A DNA stretch of 64,000 nt from Streptomyces sp. L2 (lineage in GTDB: Bacteria; Actinomycetota; Actinomycetes; Streptomycetales; Streptomycetaceae). The notes below the pieces were generated by a model that did not search any database, was not told where the DNA came from, and was given only the letters and a program-made list of their open reading frames with translations. The translations under genes and the position numbers were made by a program. This document shows, piece after piece, positions 43,873 through 52,557 of the stretch (positions within the stretch are counted from its first letter, which is position 1; each line of letters starts with the position of its first letter). Location: assembly GCF_004124325.1 (NCBI RefSeq), contig NZ_QBDT01000001.1, forward strand, positions 4,526,001-4,590,000. The letters run 5' to 3'.

Positions 43873-45477
43873 TCAGACGAGTTCCTTGTCCTTCGCCGGG
43901 GCCTCGGCGGCGTCCTGGGCGGAGGTGACCACGGCGGAGGCGGTGGCCGGCTTCTTCTCCCGCAGGAGGGCGAAGATGCCCACCGCGCCCACCGCGCAGA
44001 CCGCGGCCAGCAGCCACAGCGCGGAGTGCAGGGCGCTGGTGTAGCCGCCGGAGGCGAAGGTCTCGAAGGCGCCGCGGGCGCCGGAGCCGACCTTGCCGGC
44101 CTCGCTCGGCAGTGTGCCCTGGACCAGGGTGTTGGCGAGGGAGGACGCGGAGCCGTCGTAGGCGCCGGAGAACCGGCCGATGCCGCCGGAGACCTCGTTC
44201 TGCGTGAAGGAGACCAGCAGCGAGCCCATCGCGGCGATGGCGACGACCTCACCGGCCAGGCGCATGGTGTTGAACATGCCCGCGGCCATGCCGGCCCGCT
44301 CGGCCTCGACGGTGGAGACGGCCGCGCCGTCCAGGATGCCCAGCGAGATGCCGAAGCCGACGCCGATGGTGATCAGCGGGCCGGCGAGCAGCGCCATGGA
44401 GGCGTGCGGCGCGATGACCGTCAGCCAGGCCGCGCCGATGGCGGTGACCAGCAGGGACAGGGTCATCAGGGCGCGGTTGGACAGGTACTTGGTGAGGGTG
44501 CCGGCGATCATCGGCAGGAACAGGGTGGGCACGGTCAGGAAGAGCAGGATCAGACCGGCCGTGGAGGCGGACACGCCGTCCACCGACATGAAGTACGACG
44601 GCAGGAACATCAGGACGGCGGTGAAGCCGAAGGCGAGGACCACCGGGACCAGCGAGACGGACACGAAGCGCGGGTTGGCGAACAGCGTGATGTCGAACAT
44701 CGGGCGGGCCTGGCGCTTCTCGACCACCGCGAAGGCGGCCAGCAGGACGGCGCAGCCGATCAGCGAGCCGATGATGACCGGGTTGCCCCAGCCCCACTGC
44801 GGGCCCTGCACCAGCGCGAGGATGAACAGGAACAGGCTCGCGGTGAAGGTGAGCGTGCCGGGCCAGTCCACCTTGCCGGCCTCGCCGGCCTTGGACTCCT
44901 TGATGTGACGTACGAGGAAGAGGAGTACGGCGGTGCCGACGGCCGCGTGGCTGAGGAACATGCCGCGCCAGCCGAGGGTGTTGACCTCGAAGCCGGAGAG
45001 CACCGGGCCGAAGGAGATGCCCACGCCGAAGGCCGTGCCGAGGACGGCGAACGCCTTGGCCCTGGCCTGGCCCTGGAAGGTCTGGGCGAGGATCGCGGAG
45101 CCCGCGGTGAGCACGCCCGCCGCGCCGACGCCGGCGACGGCCCGCAGGATGTCGAGGACGAGGACGTTGGGGGAGAAGGCCGCGAGCAGCGCGGTCAGCG
45201 TGAAGATGATGAGCCCGCCGCGGAACATCCGCTTGCGGCCGAAGAGGTCGGCGAGCGAGCCGGCCGCCAGCATCAGGCTGGCGAAGGTGAGGTCGTAGCC
45301 GTTGACGACCCACTGGGCGGCGGGCAGCGAGCTGCCGAGGTCGTCGCTGATGCCGGGCAGCGCCACGGAGGCGCCGGTGAGGGAGATGGGGAGCAGGGCG
45401 CCGGCGAAGACAACGGCGGCGAGAACGGCTCCCGTACGGGTGCGGGGTGTGCGCTCCGTGGAGGCGCGAGTGGACAT
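43873..45477 (-). CDS. DHA2-family exporter of the biosynthetic cluster
   Basis: This 534-aa 14-TM antiporter has LTGASVALPGISDDL in helix 1, AAGSLADLFGRKRMF in loop 2-3, GTAFGVGISFGPVLSG as motif C and a charged C-terminal tail. It is paralogous to the exporter at 41289. The ATG at 45477 has an AAGGAG ribosome site; a longer frame to 45576 would cover the operator and is rejected. Transcribed divergently from the pseudo-KS/TE gene with two operator copies in the 223-nt gap, it is the likely product exporter. Confidence 0.88.
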   Translation of the reverse strand: MSTRASTERTPRTRTGAVLAAVVFAGALLPISLTGASVALPGISDDLGSSLPAAQWVVNGYDLTFASLMLAAGSLADLFGRKRMFRGGLIIFTLTALLAAFSPNVLVLDILRAVAGVGAAGVLTAGSAILAQTFQGQARAKAFAVLGTAFGVGISFGPVLSGFEVNTLGWRGMFLSHAAVGTAVLLFLVRHIKESKAGEAGKVDWPGTLTFTASLFLFILALVQGPQWGWGNPVIIGSLIGCAVLLAAFAVVEKRQARPMFDITLFANPRFVSVSLVPVVLAFGFTAVLMFLPSYFMSVDGVSASTAGLILLFLTVPTLFLPMIAGTLTKYLSNRALMTLSLLVTAIGAAWLTVIAPHASMALLAGPLITIGVGFGISLGILDGAAVSTVEAERAGMAAGMFNTMRLAGEVVAIAAMGSLLVSFTQNEVSGGIGRFSGAYDGSASSLANTLVQGTLPSEAGKVGSGARGAFETFASGGYTSALHSALWLLAAVCAVGAVGIFALLREKKPATASAVVTSAQDAAEAPAKDKELV

Positions 45478-45558
45478 GGGAAGGCACTCCTTCGTAGCTC
45501 TGCGAGAGGGATCTGTCGATCTCGTCCAGCCGAGGCCGGTACGAGGAGTCTGGCATGT

Positions 45559-45572
45559 ATCAGTGTTCTGAT
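45559..45572. promoter_or_regulatory. Cluster operator copy, exporter side
   Basis: ATCAGTGTTCTGAT, flanked by GTATCAG on the left and GATGCAAGC on the right, lies 82 nt upstream of the exporter start. It is one of four near-identical 14-nt sites in the cluster. Confidence 0.75.
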
Positions 45573-45647
45573 GCAAGCAAGTAGGCGATATTCGGGTTCG
45601 AGTGTCCGTCGAGCAGGGCTCTTTGCATAAGGCGTATACGTATTTGC

Positions 45648-45661
45648 ATCAGAGTTCTGAT
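45648..45661. promoter_or_regulatory. Cluster operator copy, biosynthetic side
   Basis: ATCAGAGTTCTGAT lies 39 nt upstream of the pseudo-KS/TE start codon, preceded by TTGC and followed by AC. It shares the flanks TTGCATCAG and CTGATAC with the reverse reading of the site at 45559. The two sites are 89 nt apart. Confidence 0.75.
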
Positions 45662-45700
45662 ACTGTGGGCCGGTCCCCGCGGCCGAGCGAAGGAGGCATC

Positions 45701-47962
45701 ATGGCCGTGACCGTCATCGGACTCGCCGGCCGGTTCCCGCTGTACGGGGCCGAGCGGTTCGACGCGGAGTTCTTCGGGGTACGGGCCGCGCGGGCCCGGA
45801 CCCTCGACCCCCAGCACCGGGCGCTGCTGACCTGTCTGTGGCAGGCCCTGGACAGCGCCGGACCACCCCTGGGGCCCGCCGTACGCGTCGGCGTCTTCGT
45901 CGCCGCCGCCCCGAGCGGGTACCTGGAGCACCGGCTGGCCAAGGACCCGGTGCTCGGCGCGCGCGGGCTCGATCCCCGGCTGCTGCTCGACAACGACCGC
46001 GACTACCTGGCGACCCGGGCCGGCCTGTGGCTGACCGGGCGCGGCGCACGCGTGACCGTCGAGCACAGCGCTCCGGACGCCCTCGCCGCACTGCGCGCCG
46101 CACGCGCCGCCCTGGAGGCCGGCGAATGCGACCTCGCGGTGACCGGCGCGGTCCGCATCGACATCGCACCCGACGGAACGCCGTCGTCGGCGCCTTCGCC
46201 TTCGCCCTCGTCGGCGTCGGTGCCCGTGACCGCGCCTGTGACTGCGCCCGGTCACGCCGACGGCTGCGGTGTCGTGCTCCTGCAACGCGAGGAGGACGCC
46301 CGCCGCGAGGGCGCACCCCTGCTGGCCCTCCTCCGCGAGCAGCTGCCGCACACCCTGCACGGCACCGACACCGGCGCCGACACCAGCACCGGCAGCGACG
46401 CCGGGGAGCGGGACGTGGCGGCCGGGATGGCGCGCCTGCTGGCCGAGGTAGCCGGGCTGGAGCGCGGGGAGCGCACCGAGGCCCGCCTCGTGCGCCTCGC
46501 GCCCCCCGCGCCGCCCCGGCCCAGCACTCCCGCCGGGCCCTGGCGGTTCGTGCTGTCGGCCCGGGAGCACGGGCTGTTGCGGCGGGCCGCCGAGGAACTG
46601 ATCGGGGTGCTGCGGGCGCGGCCCGGGATCCGGGCCGACGATCTCGCCCGCACGCTGGCCGAACGAGAACGGCAGCGCGTCGCCGTCGAGTTCACGGCCC
46701 GCGACCTGGGTGAAGTGCGCGCGGCACTCACGGAGTTCCTCATCACCGGAACCGTGGAGGCCGACCCCGCACAGGGCACCCCCGACCCCGTCGCGCTGCG
46801 GCACGCCCGGCGCGTCACCCTCCCCCCGCGGCCACTCGACGAGACCCGGTACTGGGCCAGCCCCCTGCCGCTGCCCACCGGACCGCGACCCGCGCCCGAG
46901 GACGCGCCCATCGAGGTCCTGCGCACCCTGCGCACCCAGCTGGGAGACGGCGACCTCGGCATGCACGACGAGTTCGAAGCGGTCGGCGGCGATCCGGCAC
47001 TCGCCGCCCAGGCCGCGGCCGCCCTCTCCGCCCGCTTCTCGGCCCCCCTCACCGGCCCCGACGTGCTCACCCTCGGCTCCGCCGCCCGGATCGCCGCCCA
47101 CCTCGAACCCGACGCGCCCCGCGTGCCGCGCCGCGTGTCCGTGCTCACCCGGCTGCGGGCCGGCACCCCGGGCCGGGACGTCTTCCTCGTCCACCCGGCC
47201 GGCGGGAACGTCTTCTGCTACCACAACCTGCTGCGCCACAGCCGGGAACCGGGCACCGTGTGGGGCCTCGGCTTCCCCGTCGACCGGCTGCGCGAGCTGC
47301 GCACCGTGCCGGCGCTCACCCGGGCCTACGTGCAGGCGATCCGCCGGGTCCGGCCGCGCGGACCGTACCTGCTGGGCGGCTACTCCTTCGGCGGCGTCGT
47401 CGCCTTCGAGATGGCCCGCACCCTCCAGGCGCAGGGCGAGCGTGTCGACAACTTGCTGCTGATGGACGTACCGCAGCCGGTGACCCGCCCGCCGGCCGGT
47501 GAACGGGAGTTCCTGGCCGCCGTACCCGAACTCGCGCGCTGCGTCCTGAACCTGGAGCCCGCCGCCGTGGAGCCGCCCGCCGACTTCGACGCGGCCGTCG
47601 AACTGCTGCGGCGCCCCGAGTGGAGCGAGACCGTCGCCGAGGAGTACCGCAGGGTGCTGCGGATCCTCTGGCTCAACTACCGTGCGCTGTCCGGGTACCG
47701 CTGGCGCGACGACGGCGCGCTGCGGGCGCCGGCCACCCTGCTGCGGGCCGGGGAACCGACCCCGGCGCCGCTGCGCGGGCTGGGCGTGGAGACCGGGCGC
47801 ACCGACCTGTGGGCCGAGCGGTTCGAACCGGCCCCGCGCCTGCTGGACGTGCCCGGCGACCACTACAGCATGTTCCACGACGCCGCCCACCTGCGCACGC
47901 TCGCCGCCCGCTTCGACGAGGCGCTGGCGCTGCGGCCGGTGGCGGTTTCCCCGGTCCGATGA
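45701..47962 (+). CDS. Degenerate ketosynthase-carrier-thioesterase fusion
   Basis: This 753-aa protein is related to modular PKS. Residues 1-160 match the first half of a ketosynthase (VIGLAGRFP, LDPQHRALLTCLWQALDSAG, GECDLAVTGAV). The catalytic stretch is EHSAPDA (121-127), with Ala124 where the Cys should be, and the His-bearing half is absent. About 400-470 is a carrier-like domain with GGDPALA, so Pro432 replaces the phosphopantetheine Ser. Residues 490-750 form an intact type I thioesterase: Ser562 in GGYSFGG, probable Asp589 and His721 in GDHYSMF. Only the thioesterase should be catalytic; the dead domains may dock partners. AGGAGG fixes the start. Confidence 0.85.
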   Translation: MAVTVIGLAGRFPLYGAERFDAEFFGVRAARARTLDPQHRALLTCLWQALDSAGPPLGPAVRVGVFVAAAPSGYLEHRLAKDPVLGARGLDPRLLLDNDRDYLATRAGLWLTGRGARVTVEHSAPDALAALRAARAALEAGECDLAVTGAVRIDIAPDGTPSSAPSPSPSSASVPVTAPVTAPGHADGCGVVLLQREEDARREGAPLLALLREQLPHTLHGTDTGADTSTGSDAGERDVAAGMARLLAEVAGLERGERTEARLVRLAPPAPPRPSTPAGPWRFVLSAREHGLLRRAAEELIGVLRARPGIRADDLARTLAERERQRVAVEFTARDLGEVRAALTEFLITGTVEADPAQGTPDPVALRHARRVTLPPRPLDETRYWASPLPLPTGPRPAPEDAPIEVLRTLRTQLGDGDLGMHDEFEAVGGDPALAAQAAAALSARFSAPLTGPDVLTLGSAARIAAHLEPDAPRVPRRVSVLTRLRAGTPGRDVFLVHPAGGNVFCYHNLLRHSREPGTVWGLGFPVDRLRELRTVPALTRAYVQAIRRVRPRGPYLLGGYSFGGVVAFEMARTLQAQGERVDNLLLMDVPQPVTRPPAGEREFLAAVPELARCVLNLEPAAVEPPADFDAAVELLRRPEWSETVAEEYRRVLRILWLNYRALSGYRWRDDGALRAPATLLRAGEPTPAPLRGLGVETGRTDLWAERFEPAPRLLDVPGDHYSMFHDAAHLRTLAARFDEALALRPVAVSPVR

Positions 47963-48035
47963 GCGACACCCCGGCCCGCCCCGCCCCACGTGAGCATCCG
48001 ACTTATCCCACCCCATAAAACGCAGGAGGCAGCAG

Positions 48036-49004
48036 ATGACGTACGGCAGTGGCAGCGACGGTGGTGAGCGGGTCGCCCTGGTCTTTCCCGGGCAGGGCGC
48101 CCAGCGGCCCGCGATGGGCGAGCCCTGGCGGGACACCCCGTACTGGGGCGTGGTCGAGTCCTTGTCCGAGGCCGTCGGACGGGACCTCGCGGCGCTGCTC
48201 ACGACGGCGGACGCGGAGGAGCTGCGCCGCACGGACAACGCCCAACTCGCCACGTTCACCCTGGAGATGGTCGTCCTCGCGGCGGTCCGGGACCGGGCCG
48301 GCGAGCTGCCCGTCGCCCGCACCGCCGGGCACAGCCTCGGCGAGTACAGCGCCCTGGTCGCGGCCGGGGTGCTCGGGGCCGAGGAGGCCGGGCGGGTGGT
48401 GGCCGAGCGGGGTGCCGCGATGGCGGACGCGGCGCGGCGGGCCCCCGGCACCATGGCGGTCCTGCTCGGCGGCGACACCGACGGGCTGCGCGCGCTGGTC
48501 GAGGAGGAGCGGGCGGCGGGCCGCCAGGTCTGGGTGGCCAACCTCAACGCGCCCGGCCAGACGGTGATCTCCGGGACGGTGGAGGGCGTGGACGCGGTCG
48601 CCGCGCGCGCCGGTGAGCAGGGGGCGCGGGTCGCCCGGATCCCCGTCGGCGGCGCCTTCCACAGCCCCCTGATGGACTCCGCCCAGCCCCGGCTGGCGGC
48701 GGCCTGGGCCGCGGTGACTCCGGGACCGGGCCGCGTGCCGGTGGTCACCAACGTCGACGGCACCGCGCACCGGGGACCCGACGTGGACTGGCGTGACCTG
48801 GCCGTACGGCAGCTGACGGCGCCCGTGCGGTGGGAGCACACGGTCCGCACCCTGGCCGACGCCGGGTGCACCCGCTTCGTCGAACTCGGTCCGGGCCAGG
48901 TGCTGACCGGGCTGGCTCGTCGTATCGCGCCCGCGGTGTCCACGGTGTCTGTATCCACTCCGGATCAACTCACCGCCGTGGGGAGAGAATTGGTCTCGGC
49001 CTGA
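48036..49004 (+). CDS. Malonyl-CoA:ACP transacylase (FabD-like)
   Basis: This 322-aa acyltransferase loads malonyl units onto ACP. VALVFPGQGAQRPAMGEP is the N-terminal block. Ser100 in GHSLGEYSALVAAG is the nucleophile, and His209 in GAFHSPLM the catalytic partner. It is a second copy of a function normally in the housekeeping fab operon, so it is probably dedicated to this cluster. A GGAGG ribosome site precedes the ATG, and it lies 73 nt after the thioesterase fusion, likely in one transcript. Confidence 0.92.
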   Translation: MTYGSGSDGGERVALVFPGQGAQRPAMGEPWRDTPYWGVVESLSEAVGRDLAALLTTADAEELRRTDNAQLATFTLEMVVLAAVRDRAGELPVARTAGHSLGEYSALVAAGVLGAEEAGRVVAERGAAMADAARRAPGTMAVLLGGDTDGLRALVEEERAAGRQVWVANLNAPGQTVISGTVEGVDAVAARAGEQGARVARIPVGGAFHSPLMDSAQPRLAAAWAAVTPGPGRVPVVTNVDGTAHRGPDVDWRDLAVRQLTAPVRWEHTVRTLADAGCTRFVELGPGQVLTGLARRIAPAVSTVSVSTPDQLTAVGRELVSA

Positions 49005-49036
49005 CCGTGCGCGGGGCCGGTTTCCCGCGACACGAA

Positions 49037-49071
49037 GGCGCCCCCGGTACGGCATCCGTACCGGGGGCGCC
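49037..49071. terminator. 16-bp hairpin between fabD-like and HAD genes
   Basis: The arms at 49037-49052 and 49056-49071 are perfectly complementary with the 3-nt loop CAT. It sits between the converging genes, 33 nt after the acyltransferase stop. Confidence 0.75.
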
Positions 49072-49090
49072 CGCATGTCGTCCGAGGCCG

Positions 49091-50137
49091 TCATACGGCG
49101 AGTCGCCGGCCCCCGTGCGTCCGTATGTGCCGGAGCAGTACGGGGTCGTCGCCGACCGCGACCGGGTGGCCGACCTGGGCCAGCAGGGGCAGGTCGGAGG
49201 AGTGGTCGCCGTAGGCGTGGCAGGCGGCGGGGGAGAGGCCGAGGCGGCCCATCAGGGAGCGGGCGGCGGTGCCCTTGGCGTCGCCGATCATCGGGGTCGC
49301 CAGCCGGCCGGTGTAGTGGCCGTCGGCGATCTCGGGCTCCGAGCAGAGCACGGTGTGGGCGCCGAGGGCGCGGGCCAGCGGGTCGAGGCAGGGCCGGAAG
49401 GAACCCGAGACCAGCACGGTGTGGTGTCCGGCCGCGAGGTGCCGGCGGAACGCCTCGACACCGGCCCGCTGCCAGAAGCCGGGCCGCGCGGACTCCGCCG
49501 CGAACCACTCCCGGCCGTGCCGCGCCACCTCCTCCGCCCGGTCCCCGGCGAACAGCCGGTAGAAGCGCCGATTGGACTCCTCCCGGGTGACCCCCTGCGC
49601 GGGCAGCCCGGCGAACTCCGCCGCCACCCCCTCGTACCGCCCGGACGGCTGCCCGGTCGCCGCCCAGTAGTACGCCAGGAAGCGGAACATGCTCTTGACG
49701 GTGACGAGGGTCTCATCGACGTCGAAGAAGGCACCGACGGGGGTGCCGGGTTCGCCAGGGCCGGGTTGGGGCGGGGGCGCCGATGCGGGTGCGGGCGCGG
49801 GTGGGGAGTAGAGCGCGGCCGCGGGCGCGGTGGGGGATGCGGTTGCCGAGGCGGCGAGGGACGCCGGTGCGGCGTCGGCGACCGAGGTGGTCGCGGCCGG
49901 GGCAGTGACGACAGGCGTAGTGGCCGACGCCCACGAGCTGATGGGAGCCGGACCGCCGACGCGTGCCGGCCTGTTGGCGGGCGTCGGCCTGCCGGTGGGA
50001 GTCGGCGCGTGGACCGGCGTCGGGGCGTGCACCGCCGCCGGCACTTCGGTGGGCTTCGGCACGTGGACCGGCGTAGGTGCATGAACCGGTGCGGACGTAC
50101 CGGCTGCCGCAGAGTTCGCGGGCACAGGTGTAGGCAT
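49091..50137 (-). CDS. HAD-IB family phosphatase with a long Pro/Ala-rich N-terminus
   Basis: This is a 348-aa protein. Residues 1-135 are low complexity, with repeated PTPVHAP/APTPT units and no predicted fold. From about 137 a SerB-like HAD phosphatase follows: motif I FFDVDETLV with the nucleophilic Asp, motif II VLVSGSFRP, then a motif III Lys region (GDAKGTAA) and motif IV AYGDHSSDLPLL. An AGGAGG ribosome site supports the full-length start. In butenolide and methylenomycin-furan pathways an HAD phosphatase follows the AfsA-type condensation; that role is plausible here. The extension may come from repeat expansion. Confidence 0.85.
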   Translation of the reverse strand: MPTPVPANSAAAGTSAPVHAPTPVHVPKPTEVPAAVHAPTPVHAPTPTGRPTPANRPARVGGPAPISSWASATTPVVTAPAATTSVADAAPASLAASATASPTAPAAALYSPPAPAPASAPPPQPGPGEPGTPVGAFFDVDETLVTVKSMFRFLAYYWAATGQPSGRYEGVAAEFAGLPAQGVTREESNRRFYRLFAGDRAEEVARHGREWFAAESARPGFWQRAGVEAFRRHLAAGHHTVLVSGSFRPCLDPLARALGAHTVLCSEPEIADGHYTGRLATPMIGDAKGTAARSLMGRLGLSPAACHAYGDHSSDLPLLAQVGHPVAVGDDPVLLRHIRTHGGRRLAV

Positions 50138-50186
50138 GGCTGGGTCCTCCTGGCGTTGGTGTGGGCTGGGCGGACTGACGCGCGCG

Positions 50187-50566
50187 GGTTCAGTGGCCCG
50201 TCGCGGGGTGGGAAGTGTGGCGCGGGTTCAGCGGCCGGGCGCCGGGCGGGAAGGTGGTTGCGGGTTCAGCGGCCCGTCGCGGGACGGAGAGTCTGGCGCG
50301 GGTTCAGCGGCCCGTTGCGGGGCGGGAAGTGTGGCGCGGGTTCAGCGGCCCGTTGCGGGGTGGGAAGTGTGGCGCGGGTTCAGCGGCCCGTTGCGGGGTG
50401 GGAAGTGCGGCGCGGGTTCAGCGGCCCGTCGCGGGGTGGGAAGTGTGGCGCGGGTTCAGCGGCCCGTTGCGGGGTGGGAAGTGCGGCGCGGGTTCAGCGG
50501 CCCGGCGCCGGGCGGGAAGGTGGTTGCGGGTTCAGCGGCCCGTCGCGGGCCGGGGAGTCGGGGACG
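50187..50566. repeat. Ten-copy 38-bp tandem repeat
   Basis: The gap 50138-50606 contains no gene. GGTTCAGCGGCCCG recurs with a period of exactly 38 nt from 50187, 50225, 50263 and so on to 50529, with a worn eleventh copy at 50567. Two unit types occur: most carry CCCGTTGCGGGG then AAGTGTGGCGCG, while those at 50225 and 50491 carry GGGCGCCGGGCGGG then GTGGTTGCG. The period is not a multiple of 3, so it is non-coding. It lies between fabG and the HAD gene, both on the minus strand. Confidence 0.9.
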
Positions 50567-50606
50567 GGTTCGGGTGCCCTTCGCTCGGCGGAGACACCGG
50601 GGCGGC

Positions 50607-51435
<829 letters not shown>

Positions 51436-51538
51436 ACAAATTCGAGGGCGGATATTCCGGCCGGATGTATGTCATCGGCGGACCGCCCGACACGGAACCC
51501 TCGGACCTGCAACGTCACCGGATGCGCGAGGAGTTGCC

Positions 51539-52552
51539 ATGCCGCCCCTGACCGAGGGCACGGTCGACCAGCTGACCGGCATCGACGACCTGGAGTACCT
51601 GCGGACCGTCGACCGCACCCTGCTGCACCGCTGGGCGCTGAGCGAGGTCTTCCTCACCGACGCCCGGCGCGTCGACGACACCCGGTTCCTGGCCGCCGCC
51701 CAGCTGCCGCCGACGCACCCCTACTACACCGACCACCTGGTCCACGACGGCCGCGTGCCGGACCCGCTGCTGCTGATCGAGTGCTGCCGGCAGGCCGAGA
51801 CGTACGCCGCCCACGTCTTCCACGACGTCCCCCGCGACGCCAAGTTCATCCTGCGCTCCTGGTCCTGGCGCGGCCTCGGCCCGGCGGCCGTGCTGCCGCC
51901 CGGACCGGCCCGCCTCGCCGTCCAGGTGTCCACCGTCCGGCCCCAGTACCGCGGCAGCGAACTGCGCGGCCTGGAGTACCACATGGACCTCTGGCTCGGC
52001 GGCGCCCCCGTCGGCGCCGTGCGGCTGGAGGCGAGCTATCTGTCGGCGCCGATGTACGAGGCCGCGCGCAGCCACGTCCGCGGCCGCACCCCGGCGCCCC
52101 GCTCCGACACGCACGTGGCGCCGGACGCCGGCCCCGAGGTCGCCCCGCACCTGGTGGGCCGTACCGACCCGCGCAACGTCGTGCTCGGCGACGCCCGGAC
52201 CGACGGCCGGGGCGGCGCGACCGCCCGGCTGCGGGTGCCGGCCGACCACCCCAGCATGTTCGACCACCCGCTGGACCACGTGCCCGGCATGGTGCTGATG
52301 GAAGCCGCCCGCCAGCTCGCCCTGTTCACGGCGAACGACCGCCGCGGCTCCCTGTCCCGGCAGGCCGTCACCGCCTTCTCCGCCACCTTCACCACCTACG
52401 TCGAACTGGACGCGCCGGTCTCCCTGGAGGCCGTCCCGGTCGACGCGGACCCGGCCGGCGGCACCGCCGTACGCGTGTCGGTACGGCAGAACGGCGTCGA
52501 GGCCGCCGCCGTCACCGTCGAACTGGGCGACGCGCTGCCCGCCGGGGAGTGA
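51539..52552 (+). CDS. AfsA-family (ScbA/AfsA) butenolide-synthase-like protein
   Basis: This 337-aa protein has two hot-dog repeats of the AfsA type. The first has HPYYTDHLVHD (60-70) and the second HPSMFDHPLDHVPG (237-250) with EAAR (Glu255, Arg258), positions known to matter in ScbA. AfsA enzymes condense a beta-ketoacyl thioester with dihydroxyacetone phosphate in gamma-butyrolactone and furan synthesis. No butyrolactone receptor gene is adjacent, and the gene sits inside a FAS-like operon, so it probably works on the product rather than on signalling. A GAGGAG site precedes the ATG. Confidence 0.85.
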   Translation: MPPLTEGTVDQLTGIDDLEYLRTVDRTLLHRWALSEVFLTDARRVDDTRFLAAAQLPPTHPYYTDHLVHDGRVPDPLLLIECCRQAETYAAHVFHDVPRDAKFILRSWSWRGLGPAAVLPPGPARLAVQVSTVRPQYRGSELRGLEYHMDLWLGGAPVGAVRLEASYLSAPMYEAARSHVRGRTPAPRSDTHVAPDAGPEVAPHLVGRTDPRNVVLGDARTDGRGGATARLRVPADHPSMFDHPLDHVPGMVLMEAARQLALFTANDRRGSLSRQAVTAFSATFTTYVELDAPVSLEAVPVDADPAGGTAVRVSVRQNGVEAAAVTVELGDALPAGE

Positions 52553-52557
52553 GCGGC

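Noticed and set aside
41289..45477. A recent duplication of the two DHA2 exporters
   Set aside because: They are paralogues but differ widely along their length, so the duplication, if local, is old; separate acquisition is equally possible.
45560..48958. Long minus-strand frame opposite the KS/TE fusion and malonyltransferase genes
   Set aside because: No domain content, and the opposite strand has intact catalytic motifs and ribosome sites.
50187..50566. CRISPR array
   Set aside because: Units abut with a constant 38-nt period and no unique spacers; there are no cas genes. It is a plain tandem repeat.
51539..52552. A gamma-butyrolactone quorum-sensing locus
   Set aside because: An AfsA-family enzyme is present, but no TetR-type butyrolactone receptor or reductase pair lies beside it. 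The gene sits in a FAS-like operon.
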